Assembly: GCA_965228045.1 (NCBI GenBank)
Contig: OZ245789.1
Location: forward strand, 2,914,001-2,978,000
DNA from: JANQEU01 sp965228045
Lineage (GTDB): Bacteria > Bacteroidota > Bacteroidia > Cytophagales > Cyclobacteriaceae
Direction of reading: 5' to 3'
Length of the DNA stretch: 64,000 nucleotides
How positions within the stretch are numbered: the first letter of the stretch is position 1; every line of letters starts with the position of its first letter. The notes beneath the pieces are model-generated. The model saw only the letters and a list, made by a program, of their open reading frames with translations, was not told the DNA's origin and made no database searches. The position numbers were made by a program, and so were the translations under genes. Positions 11,201 to 17,926 of this stretch are shown one piece after another.

Positions 11201-11751
11201 GATAGTTGGTTGCCCCAAATCTCGATGGCCTGTATACCTTCGAGCAGAGAGACACTATCAGATATCGTCCCAATTAAATTATTCTGATTTAAAATCAATG
11301 AAGTAAGCTTTTCCAGGGTGTACAGGGTGTTTGGAATCGATCCACCGAAGAAATTCCGACTCAGGTTTAAATAATACAATGAATCCATATCTCCTATCTC
11401 TGGCGGTATACTCCCGGACAGGTTATTTAACTGTACATGAAAGATCTCCATTTCCGTTAATGAGGATATTTCCGGAGGCAAAGTCCCTGATAGGTTATTA
11501 TTGGTAAGCAAAATGTTTGTTACCCGCTGTGTAACGGAACTTGTATTGACGCCATACCACGTGTCTACGGGACCCGTCAACCAATTGTCATTATTGTCCC
11601 AATTAAGGCCATCTGTGGCATTATAAAGTGCAACCAAAGCAAGGGAATCTGAAGTAAGATCCTGTGCATTTAATTTGTTAGCAGGAAATAGTGCGTTGAG
11701 TGCGCAGAGTAAAACTGCAAGCGCCATCACACGAGTTGCGTGCGGTTTCAT
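5239..11751 (-). CDS. Giant secreted LRR/Ig-like adhesin with cohesin/dockerin-like and T9SS domains
   Basis: 2170 residues. A signal peptide (about 1-29, ending LNAQ) is followed by five tandem modules of about 305 residues starting near residues 30, 337, 642, 952 and 1255. Each has a cap (DSLALVALYNATDGPNW, WLTGP, then W.GV), 7-9 plant-type leucine-rich repeats (NNLSGTLPPEIG style), and an Ig-like domain (YQWYKDG ... DAGLYHVEVTN). After about residue 1577 comes a cohesin-like beta-sandwich, then a dockerin-like calcium loop (DVNHDGQVNAADV, about 1850), a second 'GDVNGNW' loop with another cohesin-like sandwich, and a C-terminal T9SS sorting domain (about 2087-2170: 'IFPNPFDDYL', 'IYNTAGKKVY', 'GVYFLEIMGGG'). 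The protein is therefore exported through the outer membrane and probably held at the surface. The role is likely adhesion or carbohydrate/protein binding; no catalytic motif is visible. Confidence 0.93.
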   Translation of the reverse strand: MKPHATRVMALAVLLCALNALFPANKLNAQDLTSDSLALVALYNATDGLNWDNNDNWLTGPVDTWYGVNTSSVTQRVTNILLTNNNLSGTLPPEISSLTEMEIFHVQLNNLSGSIPPEIGDMDSLYYLNLSRNFFGGSIPNTLYTLEKLTSLILNQNNLIGTISDSVSLLEGIQAIEIWGNQLSGSVPNTLTSLSSLQVLDIRNNNFENLPDLSGISNLTQLFMSNNLFHFDDIEPNVGISTIIYSPQNQFGDEVNVEVADGGNFTIDRTAGGSANSYQWYKDDVIVPGETNPVLSLTNVTPSDAGLYEVRVTNAIAPSLTLFSNAINLTVSNSGLTQDSLALVALYNSTDGPNWTNNINWLTGPVSSWQGVGLTIGNGRVRQLVLQGNNLSGTLPPEIGDLTAMEVIFIGNNNISGTIPEEVSGMVNLTAFSASGNSLTGVVPEGLLSLPEIQSIALYGNSLSALPGNIGPADNLELLFLEFNQLEGEIPNSINSLTSLTSLRLNDNGLIDGIPDLSGLPDLEFLSVSGNRLVFDDLEPNIGITTYQFWPQDSALQSVDVSSEAGLEVILDRTLGGSANVYEWYKDGLLIPGETGPTLTLSSVQSSDAGVYHAQATSPLLPNLEIITRPITLNISGSANIESDSLALVALYNATDGPNWDNNDNWLTGPLDTWYGIIVASFPSRRVTNVNLNYNNLDGFLPSEIGDLTEVQSLNLQGNYNLSGTVPWEIGNLESVVSISLDFNQLTGPIPSSIYTLPNIQYISFFDSDLTGSISDSISMATNLISFQVDQNNLSGSVPTSITTLSSLEVFSAIHNELDELPDMSTMPSITNVTVNSNRLTFEDLEENIGIQYFNYSPQDSIGVAIDTIADLGTTLTFDGTIGGTANQYQWFKDGVSLPGQNSSALNIASFTNEDVGAYHVEVTNSIATDLTIYGRPINISSSNPPPTPLELDSLALVALYNATDGPNWTNSDNWLTGPLDTWHGVWTNGSRVYRLEVWGNNLSGTLPPEMANLTFMSNMSLSENNLTGPIPPEIEAMESIYQLYLGGNNFTGPIPNFIYNLTNLSALMLYRNDLSGQISDSIGQLTNLGYVDFSGNDFTGAIPDTMASLQNLIILQANDTRLEDLPDFSGIPDMDFLYVARSKFTFEDLEPNVGFTYTSFSPQDSVGESIDTVLTTGDNFTIDRTVGGSANVYQWYKDGGPVSGQTGPVLSLTNVTAADAGLYHLEVTNTIVTDLTIYSNEINVGVDVPNLSPFESDSLALVAIYNATDGPNWNNNDNWLTGPLDSWYGITLSFDDRVQYIGLNGNNLTGTLPPEIGDLNEVVGLNMATNNLTGTIPAEMGLMYELTTLYLNDNSFSGNLPVELGDIPLGYINLNTNNLSGTLPEFLYTSDLNSLLLAYNSFEGELTANIANAINLTYLDLGFNNLVGNVPDEILTLNQLQTLYIGGNSFVDIPDVSTMPNLNNGLYVFFNRFTFEDLEPFVGMFNLLYFGQAKVGEPVDTLLTEGSSISIDREIGGSANLYQWYRNGVAVPGQTSSTLNITSATIADTGTYVLQVSNTIITDLIIESENVVIRMNVTGCQGNYTLTESDVTCASPFFNVPITAGNAVGNGIIGLNFCVTYDTTMMSPTGDAMIGDVVHGGDASIADYYLNTSVPGTVEGLIYFKGSAPFPSYFSGSGDIITLEFEYDPDVIPGDQLALQLCGVTESTLTAGDSVHCNESEFIFTVTNEATFVGTLEYWNKGNKYIPYDASNPGYYIPTTITGTDADCNVTGADYNPDLLGQFTYDINEGEHISIFRDIPGSFEDTTGCTNMMQWINGTDQNRTMKIATNDASYTPNVYAILAADVNHDGQVNAADVTLIAARSVMNICGFTQDGVTSTDDWLFIDETTLDADPQYQISATYPADDGVGFSRSKVPTVADCLPVPASTTGACTETFDETYIGVMLGDVNGNWKTVDGTDARTEEDAFLAFDFDNMYEEGGSYYLRMVVQPSEMEAFDFFFSYNQQKIEIEDVTFGSSAFDVTSNVYNNYFLYSSYAMEPTTIEGPFMTLQLNASAPPSPEDFVQGTVYMDDEPSVIANDADEIEIELESETWLIFPNPFDDYLMIQYFGNGDKSMELNIYNTAGKKVYGSGKTTGEEIGRKLELDIKPGVYFLEIMGGGERQVRKLIKE
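7025..11665 (-). repeat. Five in-gene tandem modules of about 0.92 kb
   Basis: The cap sequence encoding SDSLALVALYNATDGPNW recurs at roughly 11660, 10740, 9825, 8895 and 7985, a spacing of 910-930 bases. Caps and Ig domains are the best conserved parts between modules, while the leucine-rich repeats vary in number and sequence. This points to amplification by unequal recombination followed by divergence. Confidence 0.85.
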
Positions 11752-12146
11752 GAGCGTAAGGATTAGGTTCGAAAATTCATTTTCAAACCTTCGAGGCTGG
11801 TAGGCGACCTGGGTTAAGCGTATGAGTAATGTACTAACTACCTGATTGTCAGACTATACCCCATTTGTGGTAATTTTATGAACGACAGGATTACTTTCCG
11901 AAGGAGAAAATGTCTTATTAAAATTAAAGGTTATGGATTTCAACATTAATTTAATTTCGGGTAATTCAGGCCTATGGAATTAGGCTTCTCATAAGTTTTC
12001 CAAGGGCAATTTGGAGCTGACATCTTTACCTGAATGTTATTTATGCCGAATTAAAAAATCATTTTAGTTGAGATCACCGTATAAATACGAAACTTTGCGA
12101 CAACGCCAGGAATTTTCTTCGCAAAAACGCTCATAATAAAACCGCC
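11752..12146. other. Divergent intergenic region, 395 bp
   Basis: No gene seen. The region lies between the divergent start codons of the LRR protein and the chimeric receptor, so it should carry both promoters. No exact TAnnTTTG box with a -33 TTG partner was found at a useful distance from either start. The arrangement allows joint control of the receptor and the surface protein, but that is inference. Confidence 0.5.
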
Positions 12147-15100
12147 ATGTCCCGAACAATTTTCGTTAGGTCACTAACCATTATTCCCCTTTTTCTTTGT
12201 CTAACTACCTCCAACGCACAGTCTCTCAGATTTAGCAGGCTTGACACCAATGATGGCTTGTCCAATGGTGTAATCAATTGCACCCTAATGGACGGTAAAG
12301 GCTACATGTGGTTTGGGACTGAGAACGGTCTCAATCGCTACAATGGCTACGAATTCCGAATCTTCTCACATGATCCAAATAACCAGGAATCTATTTCCGG
12401 CAACAGAATAATGGCCATGAAGGAAGATGAGAGTGAAAACATCTACCTGGCAACAGCCACTGGAGGATTGAGTATTTACCATTGGAAGTCAGAGACTTTT
12501 ACAAACTACCGGCAGAATGGCGAAAGTGTCGGTATAACCAGCAATGATGCCCGGGATCTGACCATTGATTCTAAAGGTAACGTATGGATTGCCACTGCCG
12601 GTGGACTGGAACTTTTTGACCCTGAAACCAGGTCCTTTCAACATTTTGACCTTCCCTCCTCTCCAGGAAATCCCACTCCCGGTGGCGAAAAGATTATTGT
12701 GTCATCGAACGACGCCATTTGGATATCCGCCGAGGACAACCAGCTTCATAAGTTCTTTCCCGATAAAGGGACTTATGAATCTTATGAATTTCTTGATTCC
12801 AACATTACCGAAACGGTATACGCACTCCTGGAAGATCATGCAGGACAGATTTGGGTAGGTACTATGGCAAATGGTGTATTTGTGCTGGATAACTTTGGCG
12901 CATTTTCAAACCTGAATCAGGCTAATTCGGCCATCGGTGGCAATTATATTCGCGCTTTGCATCAGCGTGAAGATGGAAAAATCTGGATTGGAATAGACGG
13001 AGCAGGTATATCCATTTATGATCCATTGGAAAACCTTTTCACTTATATACAAAACAATGGATTTGATCCTGAAAGTCTTAGCAGCAATGCCATCTACTCC
13101 ATTTACGAGGATGATTTGAATAATATATGGGTGGGAACATTCAAAAAAGGCGTGAACCTTTATAGCCCTACCCGTACCAAATTCATTGGCTTTAGAAACG
13201 AACCAGGTAACCAAAACAGTTTAAGTCATAATTCGGTCCTGTCTCTCGCACAGGACCGTATGGGACATATATGGATGGGCACGGACGGCGGTGGGTTGAA
13301 TGAATATAATCCTACCACTGGTCAGTTTCGGCATTGGCGAAATGCACAGGATGACCCTGGTTCCATAAGTAGTGATGTGGTCAAAAGTCTGATGACGGAT
13401 CATAGTGGCAAGATCTGGATTGGGACCTACCTGCGGGGTCTGAATGTACTGGATCCCATAACCGGGGAGATCAGGAAATTCCAAAACGAACCCAATAACT
13501 CCAATAGTTTACCTGATAACAGTGTCTGGTCCCTTGCTGAAGATCAGGATCATAATATATGGATGGGATTCATTGCCTCCGGATTGGGGAAATATGATCC
13601 ATCAACAGAATCGTTCGAGTTGATCCGTATAGCTGATCCTGGATTTAATACACTGGAAGATAACAAGGTAGATGTGATCCTGGAAGACAGTGATGGCTGG
13701 TTATGGCTGGGTACGGAAACCGGTGGCGCCCTTCGATATGACCCTACTACCGGTCAAAAGAAGCGGTTTGTCCACAATCCGGATGACTCCACCACTCTGC
13801 CGGGTAATGGGGTCAAGATCATTTCGAAAGGAAGGGATGGTAAAATATGGATCGGGACAGAAAATGGGCTTTGTTATTTTGATCAAAATACCGAATCTTT
13901 TGTGTCTTCGGCCAGCGTCAGCCAGCTTAAATTCCCCACTATCACGGGAATCCAGGAAGACAATTCAGGAATCCTGTGGTTAAGTAGTATTCAGGGTCTT
14001 CATCGATATGATCCTTACACAGATGAGCTCAGAAACTTCGATAAATTTGACGGGGTACAGGGTGAATTCAATGCCGTATCCCAGCTTCAATCCTCAAATG
14101 GACGTTTCTACTTTGGTGGCCTGGATGGTGTCAATTCCTTTGATCCGGAAAATATCCCCACCAACACATATGACCCACCTATCGTCCTTTCTTCCTTTAA
14201 TGTGTTCGATAAGGCGGTGTCAAAGAATGAAAAAGTAAACGATAAAGTGCTTTACGAAAGCCCTCTTTCTTACGTGCAAGAGCTGGAATTGGGTTATGAG
14301 GAGAATGTATTTTCCTTTGAATTCTCTGCTATGGATTTTGCCGTACCTCAGCGTAACCGATACCGATACATGCTGGAAAACTTTGATGCGGATTGGATCG
14401 AGGTGGGTGCATCCCAAAGGGAAGCTACCTACATGAATCTGAAACCCGGTAGATACACATTTAAGGTTACAGGAACAAACGGAGATGGGATCTGGTCAGA
14501 AAACTCCAGGCAGGTAAAAGTAACTGTTCTTCCACCCTGGTGGCAAACATGGTGGTTTCGAATTCTTGCCGGGCTAACCCTGGTAGGATCGATATTGGCA
14601 TTTATCCGATACAGGACCTATCGCAACGAAAAGCTTCGTAAGCTTCTTGAAAAGGAAGTTACCAATGCCACCTCTAAGGTCCTTAGTCAGAAAAATGAGC
14701 TGGAGTCACAGCGTGATAACCTGCAAAGGGCAATCGAGGAAACAAACTTTGTCATAAGTGAGGCCGTGCAGTCCGGAAATCTGGCTGCCAGGATTTCAGT
14801 AGATTCCAAAGATGGTGAATGGCTTGAGCTTGGCAAAACAATAAACAGGCTTTTTGACAGCATCCTGGGACCATTTACTTCTATCAATGATATCGTGAAT
14901 GCAATGGCACTGGGAGATCTCACCAAAAGAATGAGCGGAGATTATCGGGGCGATATCCTACTCCTCGCCAACAATCTGAATAAAGCATTGGACAATCTCA
15001 CTTTATTGCTTCATGACATAGCCAGGCAGGTAGAGACGGTAGGTCGATCCACGGAACTAATGCTGCAGTCCAGCAACGAAATGAACACAACTACGGACGA

Positions 15101-15965
15101 GATAGCAGCAGCTATTTCGGAAGTCAGTACGGGGGCGGCAACGCAGGTGAAGAAAGTCGATGAGTCTTCGGCAATGATTGAGCTTATCCAACGGCTTAAT
15201 GAACAGGTAAACGAGCAGGCCAAAGCCATCTACCAACAAGCATCTAACGGCGTGAAAAAAAGTGAGAATGGGCGTCAGGTGATAGAGATTGTAGGTAAGA
15301 ATATGGAAAGTATACGTACGTATTCTAACTCATCCAATAGCTCCATAGAAATTCTCATGGCAAAAGTGAAAGAGATATCATCCATCCTGAGTGTGATACA
15401 GGAAATAGCCGCTCAGACCAACCTGCTTTCGCTCAATGCCGCCATAGAAGCTGCACAGGCAGGAGATGCAGGTCGAGGTTTTGCTGTGGTAGCAGAAGAA
15501 ATCAGGAAATTAGCACAGGGTACTAAAGGTTCGGCTTTTGAAATCGAACAATTAATTCGGGAGGTTCAAAATGCTACTGAATCTACTTCAAAAGTGATCA
15601 AAGAAATGTCCGATAGCATCGATGAGGGAGAGAATTCTGCCAAACAGGCCTCGGAATCCTTTTTTGCCATTGCGGATTCTTATGAACGAACACTTTCGCA
15701 ATCCGAAAACATCACGCAAGCCACTGGGGAACAGACCGAAGAGGTGAAAAAAGTGGTCAGCATTACTGAAAATGTAGTAGTGATTGCAGAGGAAACGGCA
15801 GCGGGTGCTGAAGAAATGGCAGCATCCTCCTCCCAGTTGTCAAGAGGAATGGATAGCTACATCGAAAAATCCAATGAGGTATCTCTTATTATTGAAAATC
15901 TCAAGCAAAAAGTGGCCGAATTCAAACTGAACGGAGAGGAATTGAAAATGAGAAGCTTGGGTTAA
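12147..15965 (+). CDS. Chimeric receptor: reg_prop/Y_Y_Y sensor joined to HAMP and MCP signalling domain
   Basis: 1272 residues. A signal peptide (1-24, ending SNAQ) leads into the two-component regulator propeller domain: the opening 'FSRLDTNDGLSNGVINC' and 'WFGTENGLNRYNGYEF' are diagnostic, and 'iWiGT..GL..yd' blades repeat to about residue 690. Residues about 718-797 are a Y_Y_Y domain ('YRYMLENFDADWIEVG', 'LKPGRYTFKVTGTNGDG'). One transmembrane helix follows (about 798-825, WWQTWWFRILAG...), then a coiled coil, HAMP-like segments (about 860-960, 'MALGDLTKRM') and an MCP helical hairpin with the conserved tip 'AAQTNLLSLNAAIEAAQAG' near 1086-1105. In most known proteins this sensor drives a histidine kinase, often with an AraC regulator. 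Here the output is the chemoreceptor type that normally docks CheA/CheW. No His-kinase, HTH or Che gene is nearby. By analogy with reg_prop sensors the ligand could be a glycan, but this is inference. Confidence 0.95.
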   Translation: MSRTIFVRSLTIIPLFLCLTTSNAQSLRFSRLDTNDGLSNGVINCTLMDGKGYMWFGTENGLNRYNGYEFRIFSHDPNNQESISGNRIMAMKEDESENIYLATATGGLSIYHWKSETFTNYRQNGESVGITSNDARDLTIDSKGNVWIATAGGLELFDPETRSFQHFDLPSSPGNPTPGGEKIIVSSNDAIWISAEDNQLHKFFPDKGTYESYEFLDSNITETVYALLEDHAGQIWVGTMANGVFVLDNFGAFSNLNQANSAIGGNYIRALHQREDGKIWIGIDGAGISIYDPLENLFTYIQNNGFDPESLSSNAIYSIYEDDLNNIWVGTFKKGVNLYSPTRTKFIGFRNEPGNQNSLSHNSVLSLAQDRMGHIWMGTDGGGLNEYNPTTGQFRHWRNAQDDPGSISSDVVKSLMTDHSGKIWIGTYLRGLNVLDPITGEIRKFQNEPNNSNSLPDNSVWSLAEDQDHNIWMGFIASGLGKYDPSTESFELIRIADPGFNTLEDNKVDVILEDSDGWLWLGTETGGALRYDPTTGQKKRFVHNPDDSTTLPGNGVKIISKGRDGKIWIGTENGLCYFDQNTESFVSSASVSQLKFPTITGIQEDNSGILWLSSIQGLHRYDPYTDELRNFDKFDGVQGEFNAVSQLQSSNGRFYFGGLDGVNSFDPENIPTNTYDPPIVLSSFNVFDKAVSKNEKVNDKVLYESPLSYVQELELGYEENVFSFEFSAMDFAVPQRNRYRYMLENFDADWIEVGASQREATYMNLKPGRYTFKVTGTNGDGIWSENSRQVKVTVLPPWWQTWWFRILAGLTLVGSILAFIRYRTYRNEKLRKLLEKEVTNATSKVLSQKNELESQRDNLQRAIEETNFVISEAVQSGNLAARISVDSKDGEWLELGKTINRLFDSILGPFTSINDIVNAMALGDLTKRMSGDYRGDILLLANNLNKALDNLTLLLHDIARQVETVGRSTELMLQSSNEMNTTTDEIAAAISEVSTGAATQVKKVDESSAMIELIQRLNEQVNEQAKAIYQQASNGVKKSENGRQVIEIVGKNMESIRTYSNSSNSSIEILMAKVKEISSILSVIQEIAAQTNLLSLNAAIEAAQAGDAGRGFAVVAEEIRKLAQGTKGSAFEIEQLIREVQNATESTSKVIKEMSDSIDEGENSAKQASESFFAIADSYERTLSQSENITQATGEQTEEVKKVVSITENVVVIAEETAAGAEEMAASSSQLSRGMDSYIEKSNEVSLIIENLKQKVAEFKLNGEELKMRSLG

Positions 15966-16589
15966 GAAATAGGAATTAAGAATTAAGAATGAGGAATTAA
16001 GGTAGTAGTCTTGCTCGAACCTCATTAACGTCATCCTGATCTAAGGATCCCGGTTTTGCCAGACCGAGCAAGATTGAATAATCACTTTATCAATTACGAG
16101 ATTCTTCGCTTCGCTTGCAGCTTCACTCTGGATGACGGTATAGTCTCGTTCGGACTCCTGCGCAGGGGCCTCCCTTCAGGGAATCAAAGGGTGCGGGGAG
16201 GCAGAAATAGAGAGCTGTGGTACTGATGTTGCCTAATTGATGTCTTCATAAGATGCTGAATCAAGTTCAGCATGACATCGCTTTCGGTTTGACTGAACGT
16301 TACCTTTAATGAACTACACTTACGACGTTAAGCTTTTGAGATAGCTCCCTTTAGGGAATCAAAGGGTTTCACCTACGCTAAAAGCTACGGCGAACAAAGT
16401 GCGCTGGCTCCCTTTAGGGATTCAAAGGGTGTGGGGAGGGAATTCGATATCGGTATTACCCTCTAGCCTAAGGCTAGATCCCTAAAGGGAAAAGAATGGT
16501 CTAAATCGTTAAGTACCCTTTAAGATCAAAAGGGGAAACTATAGCACCTTATGCAATCATAGTATATATTTACTAAAACGCTATGTAAG
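15966..16589. other. Repeat-rich intergenic region, 624 bp
   Basis: No gene seen. The first 40 bases are a drifting GAATTAA repeat. Around 16030-16140 are pieces resembling the 'GTCATCCTGA...GATTCTTCGCTTCGCT' elements scattered between genes in many Bacteroidota. At 16236-16257 there is a near-perfect palindrome (GCTGAA, TCAAG, TTCAGC). The remainder carries copies of the CCCTTT...AAAGGG element described separately. The sequence looks like accumulated small palindromic repeats, not decayed coding sequence. Confidence 0.6.
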
Positions 16590-17075
16590 ATGAATGTAAT
16601 ACTCTCCTTCTCCCTACTACTTTTATCCGTACTTCAAACCAGCTTTAATTATGACACTTCAGAGGACACGGTATACTATTTCTGTCATTCCAGGATTCTT
16701 GACGTGCCTGATGATCAGCAGCAACATGTGCTCGTAACTCCTATTTATCAACGTTCAAATACATTTACTCAAAAAGCTAAAATCAGCAACCAGTGGGTCA
16801 AACTGGTAGAGTCTGATTACAAATGTGAAAAAGGACGCACTTCCGATTTTAATATCTACAATTCCTACGAAGCAGCTCACGCACAGCAACAAACCATACT
16901 GTTAAAGTATCTGGATAAGGATAATGTAGTAGTTGAGAAAGTAGAATTTGAGGTTGAGTAAAGGCCTGTACTTAAAGTCCCCTTGTAAATAATCATTCTC
17001 GTAAACGTCATGCGGGCAGGGGCTCCCTTTAGGGAATCAAAGGGTAGCAAAGGCTCCCTTCAGGGAATAAAGGAG
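16170..17075. repeat. Five copies of a small palindromic element, CTCCCTTYAGGGAATCAAAGGGT
   Basis: Direct copies lie at 16170-16192, 16345-16367, 16408-16430, 17023-17045 and 17054-17075; the last is slightly decayed. Each has CCCTTT and AAAGGG arms (with C for T in two copies) around AGGGAATC, and could fold as a short hairpin. An inverted copy of the left half (TCCCTAAAGGGA) lies at about 16488-16500 and a diverged copy near 16515-16540. All copies flank the small gene at 16590-16961 and none was noticed elsewhere in the window. The organisation suggests a REP-like or miniature mobile repeat. Confidence 0.75.
16590..16961 (+). CDS. Small secreted protein of unknown function
   Basis: 123 residues. 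The first 18 or so (MNVILSFSLLLLSVLQ) form a signal peptide, so the product is probably periplasmic or secreted. The mature part has two cysteines (in 'YFCHSR' and 'DYKCEKG') and is mixed polar and aromatic, with no family recognised. The C-terminal segment 'LLKYLDKDNVVVEKVEFEVE' looks like a final beta-hairpin. The gene sits between two clusters of the CCCTTT...AAAGGG palindromes, so it may have arrived or been disturbed together with them. The coding call rests on the signal peptide and the absence of a better frame. Confidence 0.6.
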   Translation: MNVILSFSLLLLSVLQTSFNYDTSEDTVYYFCHSRILDVPDDQQQHVLVTPIYQRSNTFTQKAKISNQWVKLVESDYKCEKGRTSDFNIYNSYEAAHAQQQTILLKYLDKDNVVVEKVEFEVE

Positions 17076-17082
17076 TGACTTC

Positions 17083-17775
17083 CTAGTTGCTGTTGATAAA
17101 ATCCACTAGCTTCTTCAGATCCGATTCCTCATCCAGGTCAATGTCCTCTGATTTAAGAAATGACTTGATGTCACTCCTTTGTGATGGAAATGCGCTGAGC
17201 ACTTTACCTTTTCTCATCGGTATGGTTTCTCCATCCTGCTTGCGTAAAATGTACTCCGAATCAAACCAGAAGACCATGTCCGTCTCAAACCGGAAATTGT
17301 TTTCCTGGAATCTGTTTCCATAGGTCACACCCGCATAATTCTTCGACGAACTGGTTGTGGAAGACTGGCTGGCATTGCGAAAGGTTATACTGCGCTTATT
17401 GAACAAAGTGACCCTCTCACCTTTGGTAAGCATCCTGTAGTACTGACCTTCAAAAATGTAATAGGTGTCCTCGCCTATCGTCAGAGAATCAATCTGATCC
17501 GTATTGGCAATGGATAGGGTATCCCTGAACTCATCAATAAATTCAATGCCACTGATGACAAGATTGTAATTGAGATAGGCAGGGTTTACTACACCTTGCG
17601 AATAGTATACATTCCCGGGCGTAAACTCAGGATAAACGTACATATCCTCAAAGGTGATGACTTCATTAAGTCGCTGCCCTACTTCTGCCTTGTAGAGCGC
17701 TCCTTTTTGTGCGGTCAGAAGGCAGGGCCATAGCATTCCCGCACAAATGATCATTGTTAAACTTAGCTGGTTCAT
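17083..17775 (-). CDS. Secreted protein of unknown function (Bacteroidota type)
   Basis: 230 residues with a signal peptide ending LLTAQ at about residue 22. The mature protein starts 'GALYKAEVGQRLNEVITFED', contains a Ser/Thr-rich stretch (ASQSSTTSSSKNY, about residues 134-146), and ends with a helical segment 'DIKSFLKSEDIDLDEESDLK'. I recognise the general style of periplasmic proteins of Cytophagales with a 'k..l..fpsqk..i..f.k...i.......l..l..y' C-terminus, but not a named family. No catalytic residues are evident. It is followed by two copies of the palindromic repeat and preceded by the GH16 gene's 3' minisatellite. Monocistronic by position. Confidence 0.65.
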   Translation of the reverse strand: MNQLSLTMIICAGMLWPCLLTAQKGALYKAEVGQRLNEVITFEDMYVYPEFTPGNVYYSQGVVNPAYLNYNLVISGIEFIDEFRDTLSIANTDQIDSLTIGEDTYYIFEGQYYRMLTKGERVTLFNKRSITFRNASQSSTTSSSKNYAGVTYGNRFQENNFRFETDMVFWFDSEYILRKQDGETIPMRKGKVLSAFPSQRSDIKSFLKSEDIDLDEESDLKKLVDFINSN

Positions 17776-17825
17776 GTTGCTAAAATAATAGATTTCCTAA
17801 AGTCTTACCTCCGAAGTCTCAATGA

Positions 17826-17926
17826 ACTAGCAACCAGAAACTAGAAACTAAGAACTAGAAACTATAAACTAGAAACTATAAACTAGAAACTATAAACTCC
17901 CTAACTAAAAACTCCCTAACTAAAAA
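17826..17926. repeat. Minisatellite of ACTAGAA / ACTATAA units
   Basis: About 100 bases of 7-base units (actagaa, actataa, then ccctaactaaaa). The 14-base pair 'aactagaaactata' occurs in immediate succession. The array runs up to the stop codon of the GH16 gene at 17927. Strand slippage is the likely origin. Confidence 0.8.

Noticed and set aside
17826..17926. CRISPR or coding repeat.
   Set aside because: Units are 7 bases and have no spacers; simple slippage array.
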